This document shows positions 8,849 to 18,229 of a DNA stretch of 64,000 nucleotides, piece after piece. The notes beneath the pieces were generated by a model. The model saw only the letters and a list, made by a program, of their open reading frames with translations. It was not told the DNA's origin and searched no databases. The stretch is from contig DEBM01000045.1 in the NCBI GenBank assembly GCA_002348545.1, positions 1 to 64,000 on the forward strand. The letters are read 5' to 3'. Numbering within the stretch: position 1 is the stretch's first letter; every line of letters starts with the position of its first letter. A program made the translations under genes and the position numbers. Source of the DNA: Balneolaceae bacterium UBA2956. GTDB lineage: Bacteria; Bacteroidota; Rhodothermia; Balneolales; Balneolaceae.

Positions 8849-10684
8849 ATGAAAAAGATAATTTTTGTTTTGTTTTGTAGCGGTCTTAGTTATTCTACTT
8901 GGGCTCAGTATAATCCACTCACCTTGGGGATTGTCATACCTGAACAAGATACGGTGGAATATTCATTTTCACGATACAGGGTAGCAGCTCATACCGATCC
9001 AAATGCTCAGGCGTTTATCAATGGAAAAAAGGTACAGGTTTACAGTTCAGGTGCCTTTGTGGACATGATTTTTCCCACTGAACAAATCACCACAATTGAG
9101 TTTTTGGTTGCATTAAATGGAGATACAGTCAGACAAACCCGGTATCTTATGAAGCCAAGTATTTCTCAAGATCTTAGTCCGGAAATAGTAGAGCTACATT
9201 CTGGAAAGGCAGCTAAAAAATGGTATATTCAACCTACTCTGGGCCCCCTAGACCCCGATAAGTGGTACGGTCCTGGTGATGTGATACCTATATTAGCACA
9301 GGCGACACCAGGTAAAAACCTTAGTTACTCTATATCTGGGCAACATCCAAACGTTGTGATGCATGAAACTAATCCAGGGATGTATGAAGCCTATCATAAG
9401 ATTGATACTTATACTCCTTTATTTGAGGGCCCTATAGAATTCAGTTTGAAGGGCAAGTGGTTAAAACGATCTAAAGCCAGTAGCTCTGAAACCATTAAGG
9501 TTGGAGGTTTACCAAAAATAGGTTTGGTCAATACCTCCGATGCCTACCTGAATATTGGTTTAGGTTCGGACAGATTAGGAGGGGCCAAATATGGCTCGAT
9601 TTTTCAAGGTGTAGAGCTTACTATTGTGGGCGAGCAAAATGGATTGTATAAGGTTGCATTAAGCCCTTCTTTGCATGCTTGGATACCCAAACGCTTTGTG
9701 GATCTAAAGCAAACCTTTGATTTACCATCCCAGTCACTCAGTGGGAATATCCGGATAGTAGCAATCTCTGAAAAATCAGCGCATAGTCAGGGTGCCGACG
9801 TTATCACAGTATCCTTACCAAAGCGTTTACCTTACATAACATATACAGAATCAGACCCTAATAGAATTATAGTCGATATTTTTGGAGCCACCTCTAATAC
9901 GAATTGGAAGATATTGTTAGACGAAGCATCTGGGATAGATGAAGTTCGTTGGATGCAGGTTGATGATGATAGGCTACGATTATTTATTGACTTAACTCAC
10001 AAAGGCCACTGGGGTTACCATGTCGAATATGGGTGGCGAGGTCAAATGCGTATAGTTGTTAAACGTCCACCAGTGATTGAGGAAGCTCTAATGCCTTTGA
10101 AAAACCGAATTATTGCTATAGATGCGGGGCATGGTGGGCGTAATAAAGGTGCGCTGGGTTCTACTGGGGTTATGGAAAAGGAAGTGGCATTAGCTATTTC
10201 AAAGAAACTTGAGGAATTATTAATAGAAGCGGGTGCAAAAGTTGTCATGACAAGAACTGATGACTCATATCTTTACATGAGCGAAAGAGCTAAAATAGTT
10301 CGAGCTAATCATGCTGAGTTGTTGGTTAGTATTCATGCTAATTCTATTGGATATGCCACTGATCCAAGAAAAATGAGTGGAACTGGAGCATTTTATAAGC
10401 ATATGGCTTATAAACCATTGGCCGAAATCATTTATAATAAAATGCGAGAATTAGGTTTAGATGATTATGGGCTAACCGGGAGTTTTAATTTTACGCTAAA
10501 TGCACCTACTGATTTTCCAAATGTATTAGTGGAAACAGCCTTCTTATCAAATCCTGTGGAAGAGATATTCCTACTTGACCCTTATTATCAAAGACGTATG
10601 GCTCAACAAATAGTTGAGGGCTTAGAAGAATATTATACCAAATATGCTGATAGGTCGGATGAGAGTCTCGAAGTATACAAGTAA
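8849..10684 (+). CDS. N-acetylmuramoyl-L-alanine amidase (Amidase_3), periplasmic
   Basis: The protein has 611 residues with a signal peptide ending near TWAQ. A beta-rich N-terminal part includes an SH3-like segment around residues 230-290 and an AMIN-like region around 300-410. The C-terminal third is a zinc Amidase_3 domain: H428 in DAGHGG, E443 in MEKEVAL, H496 in SIHANS, and catalytic E562 in VETAFLSN. Such enzymes cleave the bond between MurNAc and the stem peptide, leaving the bare glycan that DigH-type and NamZ enzymes need. It follows namZ by 18 bases. It lacks a T9SS domain, unlike the convergent amidase at 10756. Confidence 0.9.
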   Translation: MKKIIFVLFCSGLSYSTWAQYNPLTLGIVIPEQDTVEYSFSRYRVAAHTDPNAQAFINGKKVQVYSSGAFVDMIFPTEQITTIEFLVALNGDTVRQTRYLMKPSISQDLSPEIVELHSGKAAKKWYIQPTLGPLDPDKWYGPGDVIPILAQATPGKNLSYSISGQHPNVVMHETNPGMYEAYHKIDTYTPLFEGPIEFSLKGKWLKRSKASSSETIKVGGLPKIGLVNTSDAYLNIGLGSDRLGGAKYGSIFQGVELTIVGEQNGLYKVALSPSLHAWIPKRFVDLKQTFDLPSQSLSGNIRIVAISEKSAHSQGADVITVSLPKRLPYITYTESDPNRIIVDIFGATSNTNWKILLDEASGIDEVRWMQVDDDRLRLFIDLTHKGHWGYHVEYGWRGQMRIVVKRPPVIEEALMPLKNRIIAIDAGHGGRNKGALGSTGVMEKEVALAISKKLEELLIEAGAKVVMTRTDDSYLYMSERAKIVRANHAELLVSIHANSIGYATDPRKMSGTGAFYKHMAYKPLAEIIYNKMRELGLDDYGLTGSFNFTLNAPTDFPNVLVETAFLSNPVEEIFLLDPYYQRRMAQQIVEGLEEYYTKYADRSDESLEVYK

Positions 10685-10755
10685 GCTATTTTTTTAAAAA
10701 AAACCTGCTTATTTAGTGTTTTGCACATCTAGTCAAATACTGATCTTTAATAATT

Positions 10756-13335
10756 CTATTTTATCAAAGTCATTTTTTTACTGAACACTCCTGAATTGGT
10801 GTGAAGCTGATATACGTACACACCACTTGCTAATGTAGCGGCTTTGAAGCGGTAACTATGTTCACCAGCTAAATGCCAACCTTGTGTGAGTATATCAACT
10901 TGTCGTCCTAACATATCATACAGAATAAGACTTACTTCTTGTGCTTCTGGTAGACTAAAACGTATGTTAGTGCTGGGATTAAATGGGTTAGGGTAGTTTT
11001 GTTGTAATATTATTTCATTAGGTATTTCATCACCAACTAGAACTTCATTTTGATCCTCATTTGAAATACCTGTAGCTACTTCTACAACACGAAGATCATC
11101 AAAGAGTACGAACCCTTGGCTAGTATTCCCTTCGCTGTAGCTAAGCTGAAAACTGTCAATGTACACGTTTCCGTTTAGGTTACCATTTCCATTTACCCAT
11201 CCTACAATCGGATCTGTTGCTAAATTCCATGTGACTAATTTCCATCCAATCCAATCAATGGGAATCCAAGTGCTGCCCTCTAATTGATTATTTGTATCTC
11301 GCAACATAAACCGAAAAGGATTGCCTGATCCGTCACCAAAAATGAACACCTGTAAGAGATTATTATTGGAGAATTTTGGAGAGCTAGAATTTCGATATAC
11401 GCGAATAAGATGCTCTGAATCGCTAGTATTCCAACCATATTGTATACGCATAGCTTGTGGGCTTCCAGTGAGTTTGTTGGTCCACTCGGTTTCAGCAAGA
11501 CGAGTAGTAACCTCTCCAATGTATCCTGTTGTACTACCACTTTGAGAAGGAAACCACCACGGAGAAAAATCACCATCAAAGGCATCAATGACACTTTTAA
11601 TACGAATACCTTGATTGGTCGTTGGAAAACTTTTTAGTATTCCTTTGCCTAAAGCATTACCTAAAGTATCGCTGATATGCTTTGAGATACTAAGTAAATG
11701 ATAAGTGTTAGGCAGTAATGGTTCACTCGGAAAGTAATTAAGAACACTCTCTGAACCTACTTGATAATAAGCTAGCGCACCTGGTATTCTTCGGCCAGTG
11801 GTTAAATAGTACATAGTGGTAGAATCAAAGGAAGCAGTATCTAATGGTTCATTGAACCGAATAGATGCGATAGGAAATTGATCAATTCCAACTCCTGAGC
11901 TAGGAAAGATATCGGAGCTAATTGGAGCCATAATATCAGCAGGGGAGGTTGAGAAAGATAAAATGAAGCTTCCACCTGCTTCACCATCTGCGTCACCATC
12001 AAATCCATGTGCATAAGGCGAAGCATCGGTCGCGCTATCCATAATTTCAAGGGTGTAATCAGTCACAAATGCAAAATTAGCTGATGAAATTTTCAGAGTT
12101 GATCCAGATAACCAGGTGTATGCTAGATTTTCAACATTAGGTGTGAGTGTCAATGCATTTTCCACAGAGGCTTTATTCATCATACGACTAAACTCAAGCA
12201 CTAAAGGCTCTCCAATATCAAGAGAACTACCGGAATCCAAGGATACAGAAGCCACATAAGGTTCAATATTCGAGTTTAGTTCGTTGTCTGCAAAGCTAAA
12301 GTCGTCGGTTAACACATTAATTTCCAAGGTATCAGAATAATAACCGTCTGCTTCATAAATAATTTCTTGAACGCCATTTGGGAGATTTTCTAAATAGAAA
12401 AAACCATTTGCTAACTGTTCTTCAGGACTTGAGTAAGCAGAAAATAAGGATTCAAAACTGTCAGTGGTATAACTCTTATTACCGATGTGTATCGTCGCTC
12501 CATTGATTGCTTGACCATTGTCTGCGTCTCTTAAAACGCCAGTTACAATACCAACAGTTGGTCGTTGATTTATGCCCATATACTCTAGCACAGACCAAAA
12601 GTGAGATTGGGCCTCGAGTCGCTTATATTCGGCATTCATATTTAGCTGCTGTTGCCGGGGATTGGTATGAAATCCGCCTTCACTGAGCACTGAAGCCATA
12701 CTGGATTCTCGGTTAACATGTAAATAAGGATATTGCCTGGAGTGGGAGTCAACTGAACTCCCTTGATAGAAGTTTCGATCTGCGTAATTACCACGGGTTC
12801 CAACTCGCATAGCTGCTGATAAATTGGAAGTCATTAAATCACCCATCTCTTTGCCACCCTTGGGGTTTTTTTCGACAGTAACACCTCCCGACCGCCAACC
12901 ACCGTGGAGCATCAGCGTACTATTGGCAGACGCAGGTCCAGCATCGGAATGAATCGAGTGAAAAAAATCAGCAGCTAAGGCATTGGCTCGATCTGTTCGT
13001 TGCGAAAGACTGACAGAAACCTGGTCATTATCTCGACTTATGTAGACTGTATCAATATCTGTAGTAGTTAGTAGTATTTCACGGAGTGCTAGACCGATAC
13101 GGAGAACTTTTTCTGCTTCTGAATAATTGTAAAGACCTTGATTTTCAGTCCTACTATGACCTGGATCCAAAAATAGGGACCATCCTGAAAGACCAGTCAC
13201 TTCTTGAGCGGTTGCTTTTGTGGATACAAGTGATGAGAAAAAAATAAAGGTCACTGATATAATTAAGCTCCATTGCGTAGAGTTGAAAGTATTTTTGTTT
13301 GTTATATGCTGTAAAATAGGGTAAGCAGGCATCAA
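10756..13335 (-). CDS. T9SS-secreted multidomain N-acetylmuramoyl-L-alanine amidase
   Basis: The protein has 859 residues. After a signal peptide (ends near TKATAQ, residue 44) comes an Amidase_3 domain with H60 (DPGH), E75, H129 (FFHSIHSDAG) and catalytic E219 (VLSEGGFHTN). A carboxypeptidase-regulatory-like beta domain follows (~263-350), then Big_5-type Ig-like segments (~370-585, for example PLVLEFSRMMNK and PIASIRFNEPLD), a jelly-roll-like region (~600-750) and a T9SS sorting domain at 775-859 (NYPNPFNPSTNIRFSL, tail MTLIK). The tag implies activity at the cell surface or outside, on wall material not belonging to the cell's own periplasm; that is inference. Confidence 0.88.
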   Translation of the reverse strand: MMPAYPILQHITNKNTFNSTQWSLIISVTFIFFSSLVSTKATAQEVTGLSGWSLFLDPGHSRTENQGLYNYSEAEKVLRIGLALREILLTTTDIDTVYISRDNDQVSVSLSQRTDRANALAADFFHSIHSDAGPASANSTLMLHGGWRSGGVTVEKNPKGGKEMGDLMTSNLSAAMRVGTRGNYADRNFYQGSSVDSHSRQYPYLHVNRESSMASVLSEGGFHTNPRQQQLNMNAEYKRLEAQSHFWSVLEYMGINQRPTVGIVTGVLRDADNGQAINGATIHIGNKSYTTDSFESLFSAYSSPEEQLANGFFYLENLPNGVQEIIYEADGYYSDTLEINVLTDDFSFADNELNSNIEPYVASVSLDSGSSLDIGEPLVLEFSRMMNKASVENALTLTPNVENLAYTWLSGSTLKISSANFAFVTDYTLEIMDSATDASPYAHGFDGDADGEAGGSFILSFSTSPADIMAPISSDIFPSSGVGIDQFPIASIRFNEPLDTASFDSTTMYYLTTGRRIPGALAYYQVGSESVLNYFPSEPLLPNTYHLLSISKHISDTLGNALGKGILKSFPTTNQGIRIKSVIDAFDGDFSPWWFPSQSGSTTGYIGEVTTRLAETEWTNKLTGSPQAMRIQYGWNTSDSEHLIRVYRNSSSPKFSNNNLLQVFIFGDGSGNPFRFMLRDTNNQLEGSTWIPIDWIGWKLVTWNLATDPIVGWVNGNGNLNGNVYIDSFQLSYSEGNTSQGFVLFDDLRVVEVATGISNEDQNEVLVGDEIPNEIILQQNYPNPFNPSTNIRFSLPEAQEVSLILYDMLGRQVDILTQGWHLAGEHSYRFKAATLASGVYVYQLHTNSGVFSKKMTLIK

Positions 13336-13429
13336 AGTTGTAAGTAAAGTGTTACAGGACGAGAATTTGATTAATTTTGTAGATAAAGAATGATAATTTA
13401 AGATTTGGTTATATGCGATATTCTCTTAG

Positions 13430-14530
13430 CTATCTAAGAGGTAATAAGTAAACATGACCAGTTTCTGGATCATTAAATAAAATAGAATCCCCATAAGGCG
13501 ACCAACTAGGATTTAAAGTGATCAAATCGGTCTTAGTAGTGATTTCAACTTTACTAAGTGAATCGGTTCCAAAGATAACAAGTTCGGCAGCGGTAAATGT
13601 ATAACCATTATCTTGGGTTTCCATCGCTACTATATACCTACTATCTGGAGACCAGCTTGGGCGATAAGCTTTACCTAAAAAGCGGAGATTATCTCCATTG
13701 CTATTCATAAGATATAGCCCCTCACCATAACGTTCAAAAGCAACGAATTTTCCATCTGGTGATTGAACTAGATTCAATATTTTTGCTTCTACATCATCAA
13801 ATGGTGAAACTGGCTCCATGTAACTATCACTCTCGCTGACGCGGTATAATTTTTCATCTACTATCATAAGCCGGTTACGATCATCTGGGATCGCAGGCTT
13901 TAGTCGTTCAGGCAATTCAACTCCTGTTTCAGCTCTTATTAAACCGTCTCTGGAAGAAATTATAGCCGTTGACTCATATCCTATCCATTCTGGATCGCCT
14001 AGGTATCCCATGCTGTATTCATTGAGTCGTTTAGTTGTCCCCGCATCAGTACCATATAGCTGTAAAGCACTCATTTTTTTTCGGTCTCGATATATATGAT
14101 GAGTTGATAAAATCCATTCACCATCCAAGGACCAATCGTATCCAAAACCAGCTTGTACGCTGGTAAGTTTACGCATGTTAGTTATATAGATACTGTCTTG
14201 CTGGCTGTAATCGGCAACCCATAGGCCGAAGTAATTCGGCCCAGTAAATGCAATATGCTCCCCATCGGGTGAAAAATGAGCATTCATGAATGGAAGTTCA
14301 TCCCCCCGAATAAGCTCAATGGGTGGTTGTGGATTAAACAGTGAATTAGAATCAGATGCATTAATTCCCTGCTCAATGAGTTGTAATTGTTCATTATTCA
14401 CAGCTTCAGTAGTATTTTCTTGGGCAAAGACTGGGTTTATCTGACCTGCAAAAAGAAAGGTAATTGTAGCAGTCAAGCGGATCTTTAATTCGCTGGATAA
14501 ATTGGTAATTTTGTATGTGTTTTTGTGCAT
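13430..14530 (-). CDS. Exported PD40/TolB-like beta-propeller protein
   Basis: The protein has 366 residues, with a long N-terminus ending in an apolar stretch and a cleavage-like site near PVFAQ. Several WD40-like PD40 blades are visible: FSPDGEHIAFTGPN, WSLDGEWILSTHH, QSPDGKFVAFERYG, WSPDSRYIVAMET and PSWSPYGDSILFND. Such propellers usually bind proteins or glycans and are not enzymes. The gene lies 51 bases after the AmpG-like gene on the same strand, so the two probably form a transcription unit. Its partner is unknown; a role as a periplasmic scaffold for wall-fragment handling is only a guess. Confidence 0.78.
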   Translation of the reverse strand: MHKNTYKITNLSSELKIRLTATITFLFAGQINPVFAQENTTEAVNNEQLQLIEQGINASDSNSLFNPQPPIELIRGDELPFMNAHFSPDGEHIAFTGPNYFGLWVADYSQQDSIYITNMRKLTSVQAGFGYDWSLDGEWILSTHHIYRDRKKMSALQLYGTDAGTTKRLNEYSMGYLGDPEWIGYESTAIISSRDGLIRAETGVELPERLKPAIPDDRNRLMIVDEKLYRVSESDSYMEPVSPFDDVEAKILNLVQSPDGKFVAFERYGEGLYLMNSNGDNLRFLGKAYRPSWSPDSRYIVAMETQDNGYTFTAAELVIFGTDSLSKVEITTKTDLITLNPSWSPYGDSILFNDPETGHVYLLPLR

Positions 14531-14581
14531 AAAGAAGGTTGTTATAAAGCTAAAAAAGGTTGCATCTCGATTATAGTATTT

Positions 14582-15889
14582 TTACTCATTTTTCTTTTTA
14601 CCAAAATCGGTTTCTATACGTATAAATGGGGTTATCATTACTATAGGCAAAGCAGATACTAATACCCAAATGAAAAAGTATTCATATCCTATTGTCTCTT
14701 GAACTAGACCAGATATAGCACCAGGTATGCTCATGCCAAACGCCATGAGCGCAGTACCAAATGCATAATGGGCAGTCTTAAAAGGTCCGCGAGCAATGTA
14801 AATCAAAAACATTAAAAAGGCAGCAAAACCAAAGCCATAACCAAACTTTTCTATACCCACTAAACTACTAATTACCCAAAAATTATCGGGTTGATTAGCC
14901 GCTAAGTACCAGTAGGCAAGGTTGGGGAGGTTCATTATCCCTATCATAGGCCACATCCATGTTTTTAGCCCATGCATAGATATGACAATCCCCCCTAAAA
15001 TTCCTCCTGCTGTAAGAGCTAACAAGCCAATTACTCCGTTGATGTAACCAACGTCGGTAACGCTTAGTCCAAGACCACCTGCTTCTATACTGTCCATTAA
15101 AAATGGAGCTGCCATTTTGACTAATTGCCCCTCACCAAAACGGTACAGCAATACAAAGGTAACAGCTAGTAGAATTTGATCTTTCTTGAAAAATTCTACT
15201 ATTGTACTCCAAACTGCTTGTAATGGTGACTCCCCCGCTTTTTCTGCAGGAGCATCTTCAATAGGGAAGGGCAGCATTCGTTGGTGATATCCAAACATGA
15301 GAATCATTATCACTGCGACTATTCCTAAGACAATGGTCCAAGCGAAGGCAGAGTTCATTGTTCGAGTAGCCACAACACCTGCTAAAACGACAAATAAACC
15401 TTCGCCACTCCACATAGCTAAGCGAAAAAAAGTAGAACGTATGCCTACAAAAAAGGATTGCCGATCATCACTTAACGCTAGCATATAAAAACCATCGGCA
15501 GCAATATCATGAGTTGAGGATGCAAAGGCAACTATAAACAAAAACATTAATGATACTTCAAAAAAGTATGGGGTTTGCATGGCTAAGGCTGCACCTATAA
15601 AGCCAATTCCAATGATCCCTTGCATTATGTAAGTCCACCATCTTTTGGTTTTAAATACATCAACAAAGGGACTCCATAACGGTTTTAATGCCCAAGGCAG
15701 GGCAAGTAAACTAGTAAATAAGGCAAGCTGCGCATTTGAAATACCTAAATCTTTATACATGATAACCGAAACGGTTACCACAATAATATAGGGTATGCCT
15801 TGGGTATAATAGAGTGTCGGTATCCACCACCAAGGATTTTCTTTGGTTGGAGTCGAAGAATTAGCCATGTTGGTTAGTCTATTTAGCAT
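14582..15889 (-). CDS. ampG: AmpG-like major facilitator permease
   Basis: The 435-residue MFS protein has about 12 hydrophobic segments. The opening WWWIPTLYYTQGIPYIIV and the following LPWALKPLWSPFVDVFKTKR are typical of the AmpG/SLC33-like group, which imports GlcNAc-anhydroMurNAc muropeptides by proton symport. DIAADGFYMLAL is also an AmpG-like motif. E. coli AmpG is longer (~490 residues), and Bacteroidota members are often of this shorter form. The transported sugar is inferred from family and from the surrounding peptidoglycan enzymes. Upstream on the same strand lies a T9SS-tagged phosphodiester glycosidase. Confidence 0.82.
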   Translation of the reverse strand: MLNRLTNMANSSTPTKENPWWWIPTLYYTQGIPYIIVVTVSVIMYKDLGISNAQLALFTSLLALPWALKPLWSPFVDVFKTKRWWTYIMQGIIGIGFIGAALAMQTPYFFEVSLMFLFIVAFASSTHDIAADGFYMLALSDDRQSFFVGIRSTFFRLAMWSGEGLFVVLAGVVATRTMNSAFAWTIVLGIVAVIMILMFGYHQRMLPFPIEDAPAEKAGESPLQAVWSTIVEFFKKDQILLAVTFVLLYRFGEGQLVKMAAPFLMDSIEAGGLGLSVTDVGYINGVIGLLALTAGGILGGIVISMHGLKTWMWPMIGIMNLPNLAYWYLAANQPDNFWVISSLVGIEKFGYGFGFAAFLMFLIYIARGPFKTAHYAFGTALMAFGMSIPGAISGLVQETIGYEYFFIWVLVSALPIVMITPFIRIETDFGKKKNE

Positions 15890-15957
15890 GCTATATCAAT
15901 GGTGTACGCTTGGAAATTTGGCTTAGGAGTTATATCTGTCAGCCGTACTATGATCGG

Positions 15958-17643
15958 TTATTTTATGAGCGTAACCTTATGAGTATCATACCAATAACTT
16001 TGACTATTTTCAAATTGAATACGAACAAAGTAGAGCCCTGTTGACTGGCCGCTAGCTTGCCATCGAATCCTATGAGTACCGGATTGTTGTTCGCTATTTA
16101 CAAGGGTCTCAAGTAATTGTCCCTGCACATCATAAACTTCTAAACGAACGCTGCCCGACTGTTCTAAAACATATTCTATTTGAGTACTGGGATTAAAGGG
16201 ATTGGGATAAACCTGAAGCAGTTCAAAGCTCCTTACTGTCTCAGATAGATTCCATTCGTTGTTGGTTACTTCCTCATCTGTACCAACCCAACGAACAGCA
16301 TCTGCCACTACATAATTAAAGCTATCCCCACCAAAGTTAGATACGGTAACTACATCCTCAGAATTGCCGTTGAATTCGTATTCTCCGAGTTCTACCCATT
16401 GCGATGTATTGGTACTTTGATCAGCATATACAGTGTCAATACCCAACCTATGCTGGATTATATGAGCAGTCTTTTTACTTCGGTTGAATGAAGAAACCCA
16501 CCAACCATCTACTCGATATCTACCAGCCGATGGGAGTTCAGGAGAAAATCGGACAGTCTTGCTTCCTTCTCCGCCCAAGGTGATTAAGGACGGACTCTCG
16601 CCCCAATATCCTGAATTAGCCGATGCAGACCAACCTTCGGACACCTCAACCGCATCGTCAGCGGTATCTAATATCTCCTCAAAACCAATGACTGGTAACC
16701 CTGGAACCGAATCAGCAGGAACTACCGCTAAGAAACTTGTGACAGGTCGTTGATTAGTACCACCACCTGGCTGGTTAATGAGTTGATTGTCTACCGCCAT
16801 TTGACTGCTTCCACCTCCATCTAAATTGATGGCTTCGGTACATCCTAGATTTATCATCACTTGTGCCATTTCAGGCAGACTTAACCCTTGGGATGCTACT
16901 TGGCGTCCATCGGTAACCAATAAGATAGCACGTCCATCAGCGGTGTACCCAACGGCTGTTCTGGGATCTCTATTGGTTAAGCCAACTCCTGATCCCCAAA
17001 ATATTTCTTCGTTATAGCTAATATGAACTGAATCACCTTTAACCAAAACTGGGCCACCACCAATTCCCATGTACATATCAAATGCTTCGCCTGAATTTTT
17101 GTTCGGTGAGGCTAGGGGGAGATCACTAGATCCATTTTTATAGTCCATAGGTTCGTTGAATCGATATATATCATCGATAGTGCTATTAAAATGATAAATC
17201 CAATCTACTGACATATCCCGGTTTTTAGCAATTGAAAAAGCACTTCTGATGATAGGGTAAGTCCGATTATTTCGATTTAAGCTACCTACATTGCGAGAAA
17301 GAACTTGTCCAGGTTGAACCACTGTGGAATAACTGTTATTTCCTCCAAAATAGCCACCGTTTATGGCAGCTATCGCTCCTATTCGTTCAGAAAACTCGGT
17401 TAATGTTTCAGTGCCATTATTTGCTAAATAAGGGACTAAGCCAATTTCAGTTACCTTTAAATCAACTTCAATATACCAAACTTTTAGAGCTGGGTTGGAT
17501 CTAGTGCCTTCGAAGAGTCGAACACCCTCTGGTAAAGAGTATTGTTCGCTTATATTGTTCCAATCAATGTTTTGAGCACTACTCAAGTTTGGAAAGCATA
17601 CAAAGAAAAAAAGTATTGTTAAGTTTGTTCGAATCGTATTCAT
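15958..17643 (-). CDS. T9SS-secreted phosphodiester glycosidase with golvesin-like domain
   Basis: I place the start at the ATG at 17643, giving 561 residues and a clean signal peptide (MNTIRTNLTILFFFVCF...LSSAQ). An upstream ATG at 17712 would add 23 apolar residues. The first ~300 residues form a NAGPA/DUF2233 phosphodiester glycosidase with AINGGYFGG, DPRTAVGYTADGRAILLVTD and EAINLDGGGSSQM. A golvesin-type beta domain follows (about 330-450; GRYRVDGWWVSS, VADAVRWVG), then a T9SS sorting domain at 473-561 (VYPNPFNPSTQIEYVL, tail VTLIK). It duplicates the catalytic activity of the untagged protein at 3864 but is expected to act outside the cell. Confidence 0.85.
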   Translation of the reverse strand: MNTIRTNLTILFFFVCFPNLSSAQNIDWNNISEQYSLPEGVRLFEGTRSNPALKVWYIEVDLKVTEIGLVPYLANNGTETLTEFSERIGAIAAINGGYFGGNNSYSTVVQPGQVLSRNVGSLNRNNRTYPIIRSAFSIAKNRDMSVDWIYHFNSTIDDIYRFNEPMDYKNGSSDLPLASPNKNSGEAFDMYMGIGGGPVLVKGDSVHISYNEEIFWGSGVGLTNRDPRTAVGYTADGRAILLVTDGRQVASQGLSLPEMAQVMINLGCTEAINLDGGGSSQMAVDNQLINQPGGGTNQRPVTSFLAVVPADSVPGLPVIGFEEILDTADDAVEVSEGWSASANSGYWGESPSLITLGGEGSKTVRFSPELPSAGRYRVDGWWVSSFNRSKKTAHIIQHRLGIDTVYADQSTNTSQWVELGEYEFNGNSEDVVTVSNFGGDSFNYVVADAVRWVGTDEEVTNNEWNLSETVRSFELLQVYPNPFNPSTQIEYVLEQSGSVRLEVYDVQGQLLETLVNSEQQSGTHRIRWQASGQSTGLYFVRIQFENSQSYWYDTHKVTLIK

Positions 17644-18229
17644 AAGAAAGGCATATACTGTGATGCAAAGAGATATTAACAATGAAACTAACATCTTTAG
17701 CATAGTTAACATACTGTAGCAGAGCTTACTGATTTGTACTAATGGTTAATTCTGTTGAAGAATTTAATTTTTATACTCTCAACTTTAACATGCTCAATCT
17801 TAATTAATGTGCCATTGTCGAATATTCTAGAATAAATAACAGAATAAATAATCATATACAACCGTCATAAAGTGCATTATATTTAATAAAATGCATTACA
17901 CTAGGGTATTTTTCCAGCTCAAAATAAGGGAAATTAACCCAAGTTTTACATCTGTAGTTGAAGATCGGTCTGAATAAATTCATAAACCCGAATATAGTTT
18001 ATTTTAATGCGTTTGTTACATTAAACAAAACCTCGATTAATCAGATTATACAAGAAAAGATGCCCTATAATTCTGGAGGATTTGAGTGTTTTATATTACT
18101 TAAAATTTAAATCCTATCTTTGATACATCTGTATGAATTGGCCTGTGTGTTGTTTGTTTAGTCAAGATTCGTTGAGAATATTAGTTCCTAGGATACCCTG
18201 TATTTAGAGAAAATTATTTAGTTTACTGC
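17644..18229. other. Non-coding gap of about 590 bases
   Basis: No convincing gene or tRNA is seen. The stretch is very AT-rich. It contains an 18-bp dyad at 18012-18029 (TTTGTT, six bases, AACAAA) and an isolated TATCTTTG at 18115-18122 that fits the Bacteroidota -7 element but lacks a correctly spaced TTG. It should hold the promoter of the minus-strand glycosidase at 15958 and the 3' end of the lipoprotein gene at 18230. Confidence 0.6.

Noticed and set aside
10684..10755. AAGC...GCTT around TTTTTTTAAAAAAAA between convergent amidase genes
   Set aside because: The stem is almost pure A/T with a weak four-base GC end; not enough for a terminator call.
18115..18122. TATCTTTG resembling a plus-strand -7 element
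   Set aside because: No plus-strand gene follows and no TTG is correctly spaced; kept only as a note in the gap entry.
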